NCBI RefSeq assembly: GCF_003265705.1
Contig: NW_020312903.1
Coordinates: forward strand, 24,968,107 to 25,032,106
Direction: 5' to 3'
Length of the DNA: 64,000 bases
Source of the DNA: Callorhinus ursinus
Lineage: Eukaryota > Chordata > Mammalia > Carnivora > Otariidae
Shown one piece after another: positions 34,799-46,939 of the stretch (its first letter is position 1; each line of letters opens with the position of its first letter). The translations under genes were made by a program, and so were the position numbers. Below the pieces are notes generated by a model. The model saw nothing but the letters and a program-made list of their open reading frames with translations. It was not told the DNA's origin and ran no database searches.

Positions 34799-35276
34799 GT
34801 AGACTTAATTAAAATTTTTATTTTAATGGTTTTGTACAGAAGGTAAGGATAAGGAGAGAAAACAATAATTAAAATCTGTGATGAAAATGTTGAGAAAGTG
34901 TTATATAAATTACATAGGAATGTCTCTGTAAATGCCCATAGGAAATACTTCTTTGTACACGTAGAAACAAAGATGTGAATCTCCTGAGCAAATATAAGTT
35001 CATGCTTTAGGCACTGATTAAAACAGCACTTGCTTAACCTTTATGTATGAGCAACTTGAAAGCTTAGATCCACATGTGTAGATGACCTCCAGCTACAACA
35101 CAAAACATCACAGCATGAATTTGATATATTTGCAGTCCTTCCTCTACCATTTTCCTTTTCTGTTTTTCTTTTCTTCTTGTAATCCCATTTTATTTGCATA
35201 TGTTTTGAAATCTTCTATGTTGTCTATGCTTTTTAATTCTAATAAATCCTTTTTTTCAAATAAGGCAGGATCTAAA

Positions 35277-35385
35277 TCAGTGGTTCTAAACTGGGGGCAA
35301 TTTTTTCCCCAGGGGACAGACCATGTCTGGAGACATTTTTGATTGTCACAACTGGGGAGGGGATAAATCTATTCTAAATTAAACA
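35277..35385 (+). mobile_element. MER5A-like hAT-Charlie fragment
   Basis: 'cagtggttctaaactggggg' start, then 'ccccaggggacagaccatgt', 'ctggagacatttttgattgt' and 'cacaactggggagggg'. A Can-SINE follows directly, and 'cccaaatgt' after it may be the other end of the same element. Confidence 0.82.
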
Positions 35386-35391
35386 AACACA

Positions 35392-35597
35392 GGGCATCTG
35401 GGTGGCTCAGATGGTTAAGCGTCTGCCTTCGGCTCAGGTCATGATCCCAGGGTCCTGGGATGGAGCCCCACATCTGGCTCCTGGCTCAGCAGGGAGGCTG
35501 CTTCTCCCTCTCCCTCTGCCTCTCCCACTGCTCATGCTCTCTCTCTCTCTCTGTATCTCTGTGTCTCAAATGAATAAATAAAATCTTTAAAAAAAAA
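35392..35597 (+). mobile_element. Can-SINE, complete
   Basis: 'gggcatctgggtggctcaga' head, CT-rich middle, 'aaatgaataaataaaatc' and an A tail. Only a weak A-rich flanking repeat is visible. Confidence 0.95.
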
Positions 35598-35781
35598 CAT
35601 ATCCCAAATGTATAATAAAAGTAATGATTATTAAAAATCGGAATTATAATAATTTCTGTTTTTTCTAGGTAATATTAATTAAAAATTTAATGTTGCCATA
35701 AAAAGAATGAATATAAATTTCTAAAAGAGTCCCAGTTGTTGCAAGCATATTTCTCATAAAGCCTATCATGTTAAAATAAGC

Positions 35782-35837
35782 ATATATATATATACATGTA
35801 ATACACACACACACATATATACACACACACACACACT
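35782..35837. repeat. (TA)n/(CA)n compound microsatellite
   Basis: Alternating AT and AC runs with short interruptions. Confidence 0.95.
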
Positions 35838-35839
35838 TT

Positions 35840-37330
35840 GCCTTGTGCAAAGCAAGTATGCAATAAATAGTTGATGATGGACTAAATGATTGGATGAATG
35901 ACTAAGAAAGACAAGAAAAGTCAACTAGGATCCATGATGTATACCTAGAAGTGGCCATGGAAGGGATTTACATTTGTGAAATAGCAGCCTGGTTTTAGAA
36001 TACAATAGGTTTAGCCTGAATCAGAGGAAAAGAACAGACAGAACATATTGTTGGAGATGATAAACCTTGTGTTCAATGTAAGAAAGCAACACACAAGTGT
36101 GGATATCAAAAAGTCACCCACAGGAAGGAAGAAACAGCTATAAAAAGCAGATGGTTTAAAGAGAAAGGAAATGTGAAACACAACCCCCCAAAGTATATGG
36201 GTCAAAATAATAACAAAAGGTTCTGGCAAAAATATTACTCTGTAGAAATTCAATAAATTTTCAAAAAAAAGCACAACAAAATTATATTAAAAATATGAAC
36301 ATTCAGGGACAGTGAAGAGAAATACATAACCTGTGTATTTTTCTGAGTCTAAAATGTGAGCAATTTACACTGATCAAAGCTAAAAATTAAACAGTGTCAA
36401 AGAGAAGTAGAAACCTGAATAGAAATAGTCCCATATGCACAACCAAATTTAAAGACCAATTAAGTCATTTAGAAATTTATCTTGCATTTGAAAAGAAGTT
36501 GTATTATGTATTGTTTCTTATAGTTGTATACCATGGTCTGAAAGGATTACCGTGAGTTGCTTCTTTCATTGATGGTGGTGGATGTGCCAATGACCCATTC
36601 ACACATTCCCACTAGGTCCCCTTTGGAATCAATCTGCAATGTGCTGACAGAAGCAACATCATATCTCCAGGCCAAGAGAGCAGATACTCCCTCACACAAC
36701 TAAGCAGCCCCCCACTGGACCACATCTAGAAGCCAGCGAATGCCTCCCTCCCGGGGTGATGCCTGACTCCATCTTGAATTTCTAAACGTCACTTCTAGAA
36801 TTCACATCTTATACTGCCTTGGCTTTTTGGTCCCCAGCTCTAATGGAGAGCTTCCAGATCGAGCAAAAGAAGAATGCTAAAAACTGAGTAGAGAAGCAAA
36901 TAGAAACAAGGGCACAGAACCAAGATAGAGTTGCTTTCAGGATGGGAGTTTGGATCAGCAGATTGGAACAGGAGAAATTGAAGGTGGTTATCAAAATCGT
37001 AGGGTGGGGAGCAGTCAGAGGAGTCATGAGATCACAGTGAACTTTTTTATGATACTTCTGTATAGATGTACCTGGTCTATTCTTTTTAAAAGCTGAGTTA
37101 ACTATAAGATTTTCTTTCCGTACACTTAGTAACTTGAGTGTAATTATGGTCCTCCACTTACTCAATGTGTTGTGTTTAAAGAGACATCCCTATAGTTCAG
37201 GACAAGTTGACAATCTGGAAGACATTTTGGGTTACTTCAGAATATTTTTAATATGGCAAATTCTTGCTTAATCTTGAAAATCTGACAAATTAGGCAGTCT
37301 TTGGCTAACAAGCCATTTCCCTTAATTTCT
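35840..37330. other. Unique sequence
   Basis: About 1.5 kb without recognised repeats. The 118-codon minus ORF at 36809-37165 has no recognisable domain. Confidence 0.5.
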
Positions 37331-37334
37331 AGGC

Positions 37335-37870
37335 ACACAGGCAGACTATAATCCCTAGCCTGTCTCGCATTTGGTTTCATCATATGACTGAGTTCTGACC
37401 AACAGAACTGAATGGAAGTGACATGTGAAGTTTCTCAGTCTCTTATGAAATCTTCCATTTTCTCACTTTCACTGATGGCTGGTTGGAGGTGGGATGATTG
37501 AACCACAAACTGGAAGGAATCTGGTTTCCTGAGTTATCATATGCATGTGTCAGCAAACTTTTTCCATAAAGGGCCAGATAGTAAATATTTTAGTCTTTGC
37601 AGGCCAGTCTCTATTGTAACTACTCAACACTGCTATTACAGCACAAAAGCAACCATAGGCCACAAACACACCAATGGCATGGCTGTGTTCCAATAAAACT
37701 TTACTCAATAAAACCAGGTCCCAGCCCAGATTTGACCTATAGACCATAGTTCATCAAGTCCTCACTATATGGGACAGGTAAATAGAAATAAAAAGTAAAT
37801 TCCTCCTGTGTTAAGTCACTGAGACCTTGAGTTCATCTGTTACAGAAGTTAGCATTACTTTAACACAATG
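37335..37870. mobile_element. Ancient mammalian repeat split by a hAT-Charlie-like element
   Basis: The outer part (37335-37530 and 37765-37870) carries phrases such as 'atgactgagttctgaccaac' and 'gttaagtcactgagacc' typical of an old interspersed repeat; family uncertain. The inner part, 37551-37762, runs from 'cagcaaactttttccataaa' through 'gggccagatagtaaatattt' and 'ccaataaaactttactcaat', typical of a non-autonomous hAT-Charlie MER element. Confidence 0.65.
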
Positions 37871-39334
37871 CCATGTTGATGGATCATAAAATTTTAAACA
37901 TTTCATGATGGAAAACTGTAACCTGTCCCACCTACGTTTTCAGTTTTACAAAAGAGTCCTTTACAACACTGAAATATAGCAAAAAGTATGGTCTGTTATT
38001 TTGTTTTCTTTTGTTTTCTTTTCTTTTCTCTCTTGGAGGCTGTCATGTTATTTTGTTGGGAAAATGGTAAATTTTTACCAATGCTCTCTCATCTGGTGAC
38101 TTTATCTGCAGGCAGAATTGCGACACTTTTTAACAAATCATTCCATTTACTGGGAACAGTGGGGAAATCCTGCCATGTATCCAATTAATGAACTCTCCCA
38201 CAGATATTGAATTTCCCTGTTGGCCCCAGTGACTAGAAATCCAAAGAAAAGCACTTTTTAAAGCCAAAATGGAACAACAGTGGGGGTTAGGGGGAGAGGA
38301 AGAATTAAAAGTGAATCTTGTCAAAGATTAATTCATCACTCCTGTAAGAATCCATAGTTTTCTTTCATTTTTCCCCCCATTATGTGACTTAAGTGTCCAC
38401 ATAGAGAGAAAAGAATAACATTGATTTTGACTGTGGTTTATAAATTGTTGTGAAAGACAGACAGAGAGGGAGATTGGCATAGGAGTCAAACACACCGAGG
38501 TTGAAGTTCCTGCTCTACTTTAGCACCAATCTGAGTTCAGCTCCTATATATATTTAATTATAATAATAAACTGGGTATAGCATCCAGCATGTGGCAGGTA
38601 CTCAAAAAGTATTAGTAATTATCTTAGTTTTAATTGTTACTTGCTGTCAAGTTCACAAATTATCACTTCCAACTAAACTACAAGTTTTTGTTTGAAGAAA
38701 AATGTATTTATCCTTTGAGACTTAAAATTTTGTGGATTGCTAGTAATTGATAAATGTACCCAAACATCCATCGCTTCTTTTATTAGACTTATCCCTCTTC
38801 CACTGCTCTATAGCTTGGTATTTTAGTCAAAATTTTGCTCTATCACACTTCTTCTCTTCTGTATTTTTGAACTTCTTTCCCTTCACTGAATCCATCCATG
38901 TTTCATTTCATCATCATCTTTCTAAAACACAGACTTACTTGTGTCACATTGGCATCCTCCCCCCGCCACCCTCTACAAAATAAGTTCAAACAACTTACTG
39001 GACATCTAATGGCCATCTTCCCAATGCCTCAAGTCAACTTCATCTCTCTTACTTGCATGCTACCTTTTAGGATTGCTGAATAATGTACAGTGTTCCAAAC
39101 ACAGCCCAGTATTACACATCTTGGTAAATACCTGTCTACTTAAAGTGTTCTTTTTTCCAAATATATTTGGCTAAACAAATTCATCAGTCAAAACATAGCA
39201 GGAATGTTATTTTTCCTTTGCATGGAGAATTAATCACTGCCTTCTTTGTCATACTACCAACTCTTACTATTAATAGCTTTTGTGGTAAACTATTAGATAT
39301 TTTTATAATATTATATAATAGGTAAAGAATATTG
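37871..39334. other. Mostly unique sequence with one MIR
   Basis: Apart from the MIR at 38480-38630, no repeat or exon recognised. A (TTTTC/TTTTG)n-like run lies at about 37999-38030. Confidence 0.5.
38480..38630 (+). mobile_element. MIR SINE fragment
   Basis: 'gttgaagttcctgctctact' and 'gcatccagcatgtggcaggt' fit a sense MIR with its middle eroded. Confidence 0.5.
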
Positions 39335-39500
39335 ACTACCAACTATACACAGAATATAGTTTATATACAATATCTCATTTATTCTTCACAATAATTTTAT
39401 GAGGTAGTTTATATTGTCCTCATTTCATAAATGAAGAAACTAAGGCTTAAGTACTAATTGACTCACCAAGGTCACTGGGCTAGTAAATATTGGAGCATTC
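39335..39500 (-). mobile_element. MIR SINE
   Basis: Reverse MIR: 'aatatctcatttattcttca', 'atgaagaaactaaggctt' and 'ccaaggtcactgggctagta'. Confidence 0.85.
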
Positions 39501-39840
39501 CAAAAAAAGAATTGTGGTCAGCAGATGTCAAGTGCTGCAAACAGGATGAAAACAAGAGCTAGAATGTTAACAAAAATAAATAAATAAATGAAGTAATTAG
39601 TTAATTAATTAATTAAAACATTAACCAAGAAGAGATGTCCTTTCAAAAGCTATTGGTAACCTCTAAGAAAACAGAATAGGAGTCAGAAATTAGGAAAAGT
39701 AAAGCAAACCTAAAGCCTAGAATAGTGGCACTGAACACAAACTAACATTTCAAGAAATATAAATCTGCAAAGTATTGAAGGAGTGATCATCTGAAACAGA
39801 CTGAAGGAAATAATAGTAATAATAATATTAAAAATATGAG

Positions 39841-41066
39841 AGATCTGAAACCATAAAACTCCTAGAAGAAAACACAGGCAGTAATCTCTTTCACATCAAC
39901 CTTCACAACGTTTCTCTAAGTATATCTCCTCAGGCAAGCAGAACAAAAGCAAAATGAAACTATTGGGACTACACCAAAATTAAAAACTTTCTCACAGTAA
40001 AGGAAACATACAGGAAAGGAAATCTATTGAAACAAAAAGGCAACCTACAGAATGGCAAAAGATATATGCAAATGATATATCCGATAAGGGCTTAATTTCC
40101 AAAATATATAAAGAACTTATACAACTCAACACCAAAAAAAACCCAAACTGATGAAAAAATGGGCAGAAGACCTGAACAGACATTTTTCCAAAGAAGACAT
40201 GAAGATGACCAACAGACACATGAACAAATGCTCAACTTCACTAATTATCAGCCAAATGCAAATCAAAAGCAATGAGATATCACCTCAAACTAGTCAGAAT
40301 GGCTATTATCAAAAAGACAGGAAATAACAAGTGTTGATGAGGATGTGGAGAAAAGGGAACCCTCATACACTGTTGATAGGAATGTAAATTGGTGCAACCA
40401 GTATGGAAAACAGTAGAGGTTCCTCAAAAATTTAAAAATAGAAAGACCATATGATCCAGTAATTCTACTACTGGGTATTTACCCAAAGAATATGAAAACA
40501 CCAATCTGAAAAGATAGATACACCCCTATGTTTATTGCAGCATTATTTCCAATAGTGAAGAAATGGAAAGAATCCAAGTGCCCACTGACAGATAAATGGA
40601 TAAAGAAGATGTGGTATATATTACTCAGCCATAAGAAAGAATGAGCTCTTGCCATTTGCAACAACATGGGTGAACCTAGAGGGTATTATGCTAAGGGAAA
40701 TAAGTCAGCCAGAGAAAGACAAAGATCATATGATTTCACTTATATGTGGAATCTAGAAAACAAAACAAATGAGCAAACAAAAAGCAGAAACAGATTCATA
40801 AATACAGGGAACAAACTGATGGTTGCTAGAGGGTAGGGTGGGGAGATGGGAAAAATGGATGAAAGGGAGTATGAGGTGCAGATGAACAAATCATGGGGAT
40901 GAAATATACAGCATAGAGGATATATTTAATGATATTGTAAAAGCATTGTGTGGTGACGGATGATAGCTACACTTGTGCTAAGAATAGCGTAAGGTATAGA
41001 GTGCTTGAATCACTATGTTGCATGCCTGAAACTAAGGTAACGTGTGTCAATTATACTTCAATAAAA
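39841..41066 (+). mobile_element. LINE-1, 5'-truncated
   Basis: Starts at 'agatctgaaaccataaaact' in ORF2 and runs through 'ggcagaagacctgaacagac', the 'ctactgggtatttacccaaa' box and the 3'UTR to 'atacttcaataaaaaatg'. A short local duplication sits near 40005-40030 ('aggaaacatacaggaaagga'). Same subfamily as 30781-32093. All frames are broken. Confidence 0.93.
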
Positions 41067-41118
41067 AATGGCAAGAAAATAGTGGCAACCTGAGCAGTTT
41101 TGGAAGCTGAATCTAAAG

Positions 41119-41325
41119 CAGTGTTTCTCAACTGGGTTTGATTTTGCCTTCTCTCTGGATACGTTTCACAACGTCTGGAGACATTTCTGTTTGTCACAAC
41201 TGAAGAATGCTACTGGCATGTAATCATTACTAGCAGGGATGCTGCTAAATATTCCATAATAGTAAGACTGACACCCACAACAAAGAATTATCAGGTCCAA
41301 AATGTGCTAAGTTTGAAAAATCCTG
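41119..41325 (+). mobile_element. MER5A-like hAT-Charlie element, complete
   Basis: About 207 bp with terminal inverted repeats 'cagtgtttctcaa' and 'ttgaaaaatcctg'. Internal 'gtctggagacatttctgttt', 'gatgctgctaaatattcc' and 'caacaaagaattatcaggtc'. The flanking 8-mers 'atctaaag' and 'gtccaaag' agree at 6 of 8 positions, as expected for a decayed hAT 8-bp target duplication. Confidence 0.92.
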
Positions 41326-41929
41326 GTCCAAAGGAGCCACTGGAGAGGAAGAGATAGAAAAAAATAAGAGAAAAGAGATAACTGCCAAGACAAAACCAGG
41401 AAAAGGAGAAAATAATAAAAATGTTACCTTCAGAAAAGCCTTATCAAGAACTATTAACTTCATTTCCGAGGATAAAGAGATTAAAGTTCGGAGAATTTAA
41501 GTGACTTATCTCTTCAGGATCTAGCAGAAGTTAAAGTCAAATCTTTGAGCTTCTAATTTGATGTTCTTTTAACTATGCCACCTAATACCTTAAAAGCAAG
41601 ATTGAGGATAATTTTTGGAAATGTGATAGCATACAACCATGAAGCAATTGTGCTTAAAAATTAGTGACATATCTATTGATTTTTGTTTCTACATATATTT
41701 ATTGCCTTCCTTTATATCAAAGAAAAGAAACATGTCTATAATAGTAGAAAGGTTTAAGAAACTCAGAAGAACGTGTTCAGCAAATTGGCACCAAATATAT
41801 ATACAATATTGACACTTGAAGAAGAACAAAAAAAAAGTTGTAGGAGATTTTCAAAAACATTTAATCACTTTTAATTTACCCAAGAATATTTAGTAATTTC
41901 ATAGTTGAAAGCACATGATATAATTCTTT

Positions 41930-42120
41930 TTTTTTTTAAGATTTATCTATTTATTTGAGAGAGCGAGAATGAGAGAGAGTACATGAGAGGGGGTCGGGTC
42001 AGAGGGAGAAGCAGGCTCCTTGCTGAGCAGGGAGCCTGATGTGGGACTCGATCCCAGAACTCCGGGATCATGACCTGAGCCGAAGGCAGTCGCTTAACCA
42101 ACTGAGCCACCCAGGCGCCC
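41930..42120 (-). mobile_element. Can-SINE, complete
   Basis: The T-rich tail is at the left and 'gagccacccaggcgccc' at the right. Perfect 15-bp repeats 'atgatataattcttt' flank it at 41915-41929 and 42121-42135. Confidence 0.97.
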
Positions 42121-42135
42121 ATGATATAATTCTTT

Positions 42136-42900
42136 AAGGACTTTGTAAAGCACAAACTAAAACAACAAACAATAGTATTAAATTGCTACATCTCTATGAA
42201 CGGTTACTCAAGAGAAATAAATGTACAATATTGAAAAGCTTAGCATTCTGCCAGTAGAGAAAATGTTAAAATTCAAGGATCATTACCACATTCTTCATAC
42301 CATTGCTACCACAAAGGCAAAAACAATTAAAACGACCATTAACAGTTAAACCGTGAAACTTGGAACATGAACCATAACCAGAAAAAGAAATAATCATGTT
42401 TCTTTACATACAAATAAGTAAATGTGCAAGCACAGCAGAAACAGGCAAAGAAGGAGGAACCATCTAGAGGGACCCAAGGGCTGACCTGTGCAGCTGTAGG
42501 TCTGGCGAGCTTTGGAAGTGCTACCATGTGAGCAAGCCAACAGGAGTGTTGACAGTCCTCAGCAATCAGGCATCTTCTCCAAGAAGGAAACAGCTGGAGG
42601 CCAGAGCCAGTCATCTACTCGATTGACATCTGCTGCTATAATTCTATCATGGGGTTTCTTTTATTTATTTCTGTTATTTGAAAAATTCAGTAGAGACCAT
42701 GTGTCAACTTAATTGTCTTCTGAAAATTCTAAGCACTTGGGCACACCAATGATTTATTTGCAATTCCCCAGCAGTGTTAACCAAATATTTAAAACAAACC
42801 TTACTAGTCTATATAGAAATCAAGTCAATCAATAGTTCTTCTCTCCTGCTGACACAGTAAAGTCTTCACTGTTGCAGTGTTATTAGATAAGAGTAATGTC
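42136..42900. other. Unique sequence
   Basis: No recognised repeat. Overlapping short ORFs around 42339-42712 show no domain I recognise. Confidence 0.5.
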
Positions 42901-42904
42901 TTCT

Positions 42905-43130
42905 GGAGGCACACAGCCTTGGACTGAATCTCTACTCTGCTACACTCTAGCACTGAAATGTTGGTAAGTAATATAACCTCTCTCTGCCTCACTTTCTTTA
43001 TCTATGAAATGAGGATAATAACAGTGCTTATATCATAGGGCTACTGTGAGGACTGATGGGACACTCCATAAAGTGCTTGGCCCACTTTCAGGCATATAAC
43101 AAGCCTCTATAAACATCAATATTAATCCTT
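42905..43130 (+). mobile_element. MIR SINE
   Basis: Sense MIR: 'ggactgaatctctactctgc', 'tttatctatgaaatgaggat' and 'gggctactgtgaggactgat', then 'aaagtgcttggcccac'. Confidence 0.88.
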
Positions 43131-43149
43131 TTCTGCTGTGATTTCTCCT

Positions 43150-43640
43150 AAGTAACATTGCCAGTGTAACTGTGTCTCATTCTTACACAAGAGCCTTCCC
43201 CAATGTCTATCTAATGAAGTCTGCTTCCATGTATAATCTGATCTAAATCTGCTCCTTTCCATAAACAGTCTCCTCAAATTATAATGGTTTACTCACTGGG
43301 CATTCTATGCAAATCTCTCCTCCAATGAATGCTTTTTTTCCTTTCTATAAGTCCTATCTGCCCACTGAATATCAATTACTTGATGAAATCTTTCCTGAAT
43401 GCTCCATCTAAATAGGATTTCTCTCGTCCCTAAAATCGACAAAAATATTGCCCTCAATAGCAATACTATTCACACAATATATTTGTTTGTCTCTATTGCT
43501 ATTCATATTTTTTAAAAAATATTCAATTTAAGGTTTTAAGTATCTTCTGTTTTTAAAGCATTAGTGCTAACACCCTGTGAATGTAATATTAAGAACATAT
43601 CTCTACCTTAATTGTCCTTGAAACTGGTAGAGTAAGAAAA
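43150..43640 (+). mobile_element. LINE-2 fragment
   Basis: 'gatgaaatctttcctgaatg' followed by 'ctccatctaaataggattt' follows L2 3' region spacing; boundaries are uncertain. Confidence 0.42.
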
Positions 43641-43787
43641 TGAAACAAATGTCCATATAAACATGGACAAGGAGGCCACTACTTTTCCAAGAATTTCCTT
43701 CAGACCTCTCTAACTGGATGCAAACTTTCCTTCCTTTTAACCTCCACAACAATTTGTTTATCCTTTTCTTTGACTTTTGAACTGACT

Positions 43788-43968
43788 TTTTTTTTTAAAT
43801 GTGTTTTATTTATTTATTCATGAGAGTCAGAGAGAGAGAGAGAGAGAGAGAGAGGCAGAGGGAGAAGCAGGCTCCTGAGCCTGATGCGGGACTAGATCCC
43901 AGGACTCTGGGATCATCATGACCTGAGCCGAAGGCAGACGCTTAACCATCTGAGCCACCCAGGCGCCC
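43788..43968 (-). mobile_element. Can-SINE
   Basis: Contains an expanded (GA)n tract and head complement 'gagccacccaggcgccc'. Perfect 16-bp repeats 'gacttttgaactgact' flank it at 43772-43787 and 43969-43984. Confidence 0.97.
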
Positions 43969-43984
43969 GACTTTTGAACTGACT

Positions 43985-45110
43985 CTTAAGAGCCGGTGAG
44001 ATTTGGGGGGGTGAGGGTATAGCTAGAAAAAAATACTGCAGTTACATCATGAGGAGAAAGTATAATGTAATAAAAAACAAACAAACAAACAAAAGCTTTG
44101 TAGGAACAAACCTAGATTCAAATTCTGGATTTTGGTACTAGTTAACCATCTGATCTTATGAATGTCTCCCACTCTGAGTTTATTTCTCTGTAAATGTGGA
44201 TAATAAAGTCTTCTTTGAAATGGCATGAGAAAAAAAATTATTATAAAGAACAAGGTAGGTACTCAAAATTATTTTCTATAATAATGTAAAGAATCTTCAG
44301 TTTGCATGGGTAATCAAAGAAGGAAAAGATGAGTGAGGCCAGAACTAGAAAGAAACTGAAATGACAGTAAAAATGAGAGATAAAAGCAAGGTGGCAGACC
44401 AAGCTGGTACGAGGCTGGGGAATCAAAAAAGAAGGCTAAAGGGATGGGTACGACCAGGGGACTTTCATGAACAAGTATGTCTAATGCTTAATTGCATGTG
44501 ATTTGCTGAAAAATATAACCCCCTTTCTTAACTTTAATCTCTTGATTCTTAAGTAAAGTTTCCAAAGCAAAGTGACTCTCTTCCTCATTTGGATGAATGC
44601 CCAGGAAGAATGGAAAAACCAACCATATGAAGAAAGACATTAGAAAATTCAAGGAAAGTAAGAAATCAGAACAAGAGAAAGCTAGAGAAAAACATAAGTC
44701 CTTGAAGCATGGTGATGGAGAGTCCAAATGTATGCGGCATAGACTCTGGAACTAATGTTACTTATTTGCTAAAGGGCAGTGAGACTAAGTACTCTGAACA
44801 ACTGGGGACACCCAGGAAGGAGACATCTAGAGCACAGTAGCTAGATGGAACTACAATAGGAGAAGAGGTGTCAACAATTAGAGACTGGAATGGCTACAAA
44901 GGCCTTGGAATTGTCAACAGGCCAGTTGGACGTGGAAGAATCCTTAATGAAGCAGGGTGTGTCTTTCTAATTGAACAAAACTCAATTATCCATTCAAGAC
45001 TGAGAGACAGATGCCACAAATTGATAGGCAAAAGAGAGAAATGGGTTCTCTGACAATTTCAAGAAGCCACCCTACCAGCTTCGGACTGCTTACTTCCAGA
45101 TATCCTTTAT
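43985..45110. other. Unique sequence
   Basis: No interspersed repeat recognised. An (AAAC)n run lies near 44078-44095. Short ORFs here are not supported as genes. Confidence 0.5.
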
Positions 45111-45111
45111 A

Positions 45112-45480
45112 TGAGGGTATTAGGCTAAGAGAAATAAGTCAATCAGAGAAAGACAATTATCATATGATTTTTCTCATATATGGAATTTAAGAAACAAGAC
45201 AGAGGATCATAGGGGAAGGGAGAGAAAAAGAAAGTAAGATGAAATCAGAGAGGGAGACAAACTGTAAGAGACTCTTAACTCTAGGAAACAAACTGAGGGT
45301 TGCTGGAGGGGAGGTGGGTGGAGGGATGGGGTCACTGGGTGATGGACATTAAGGAGGGCACGTGATGTGATGAGCACTGGGTGTTATATGCAACGGATGG
45401 GATCACTAAACTCTACCTCTGAAACTAGTAATACAGTATATGTTAATTCACTGAATTTAAATTAAAAAAAAAAGAAAGAA
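45112..45480 (+). mobile_element. LINE-1 3' end, 5'-truncated
   Basis: 'gagggtattaggctaagaga', 'aacaaactgagggttgctgg', the G-rich tract and 'gagcactgggtgttatatgc', ending with an A-rich run at about 45463-45480. Confidence 0.92.
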
Positions 45481-45481
45481 A

Positions 45482-46290
45482 TTCCTATGCTGTTTATCCT
45501 ATTGTTACGTTGAGTTTTCTACTATTTGCTGTCAAATCTGATTATCTCTAATACAAGTTTCTTGGTCATTTCTGCTATTTTCTTCTGTTCTACTTTTTCA
45601 AAGTTTATAAAAATCTTTCAATATACTTTTTTGACATTTAGAAATATTGCGAAATGCTGACCAGGCATTCTTTAAGTCTGTTTGAAAAAGTTCTTAATCT
45701 GATAAATGGCATGTTAAAAACATCCCCTAAATACAACATTGCTTACCACAGAGTCTTATAAGAATATCAGATGTGTGACTGATATGTTTGTTAACCAAAG
45801 AGATGAACCAAAATTCTATTGCAAACAGTATTTATGGTGCACAAGTTTTAGGCCAAGGCCATTTAGCAAAATGGAAGTTTGACTAAACCTACAGATGAGA
45901 GGCATGGTCAGCAGAGAAAAAGGGTCTACCTATTCTTTCCATCTAATCCCAACAGGTCGTTGTGGGTACACAAACTTTAGAATAGAACTATGTGGCATTT
46001 GCTTTTAATTATTTGCATAAAGTTAACTATTTTTAGTCTTTTGTTGATAATTTATATTTCCCTTCTTTTACCCTGAATTGCTTACGTTCAACTGAGAACT
46101 ATAAGCCTACAATTAATTATTTTTTAAATGATTTTTCTTGTGTGATTTTCCAATGTTTTCTTAAAACACAAAAGGAATAAAATAAGCCTCGAGCTACAAG
46201 TACTTTAAAAATCATGCACTCCAAGCCCTCTGTTTTATAGATTAAATGATCCAAAGAGACTAATGAACTTAACTAAATCTTTGTCAGAAT
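45482..46290. other. Unique sequence
   Basis: No recognised repeat or exon. Confidence 0.5.
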
Positions 46291-46295
46291 AATTC

Positions 46296-46324
46296 CTCAT
46301 TCATTCATTCATTCATTCATTCAT
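46296..46324. repeat. (TCAT)n microsatellite
   Basis: Seven TCAT units at the 3' end of a reverse L2, where L2 commonly ends in TGAA-type repeats. Confidence 0.95.
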
Positions 46325-46640
46325 GTATTAATCCATTCACCTACGATTTAATTCTGAGGTATAAGGCACTGGGCAAAGGTAGCTGTATCACAGTATAAAT
46401 AAGGCCCTGCCATCTGCATATTTTCAATTCAGGGGGAATAGAAATAAATCATCCAGATAATTAAAATACAATGTAAATAAATGTGCTTTAAGTATTACTG
46501 CAGCCAAAGAATCACAAGAGAGGAAAGGAAGGTAAGGGGTAGCTAGCAAAGACTTTCGGGAAAAAGTTACATTTGGCTGTTCCTTAGAGGATTTGAACAG
46601 GTGGAGATAGACGAATAGACATTTCAGACAAAAGGGGTGG
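46325..46640 (-). mobile_element. LINE-2 3' end
   Basis: Reverse L2: 'ggtataaggcactgggcaaa', 'aatacaatgtaaataaatgt', then 'gcaaagactttcgggaaaaa'. Confidence 0.6.
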
Positions 46641-46699
46641 CTTTTTTTTAACTTGTAGATTGGATTTCAATCCGAAGTTTTTTCTTAAATTATTTTTTA

Positions 46700-46939
46700 T
46701 CGGAGGGGGAGACGAACCATGAGAGACTATGGACTGTGAAAAACAAACTGAGGGTTCTAGAGGGGAGGGGGGTGGGGGGATGAGTTAGCCCGGTGATGGG
46801 TATTAAAGAGGGCACGTTCTGCATGGAGCACTGGGTGTTATACACAAACAATTAATCATGCAACACTACATCAAAAACTAATGATGTAATGTATGGTGGT
46901 TAGCATAACATAATAAAAATAAATAAATAAAAAATAAAA
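46700..46939 (+). mobile_element. LINE-1 3'UTR, 5'-truncated, youngest type here
   Basis: 'tcggagggggagacgaacca', 'gagagactatggactgtg', 'gaggggggtggggggatgag', 'gagcactgggtgttatacac', 'catcaaaaactaatgatgta' and an (AAAT)n tail. No convincing target-site duplication. Confidence 0.93.
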
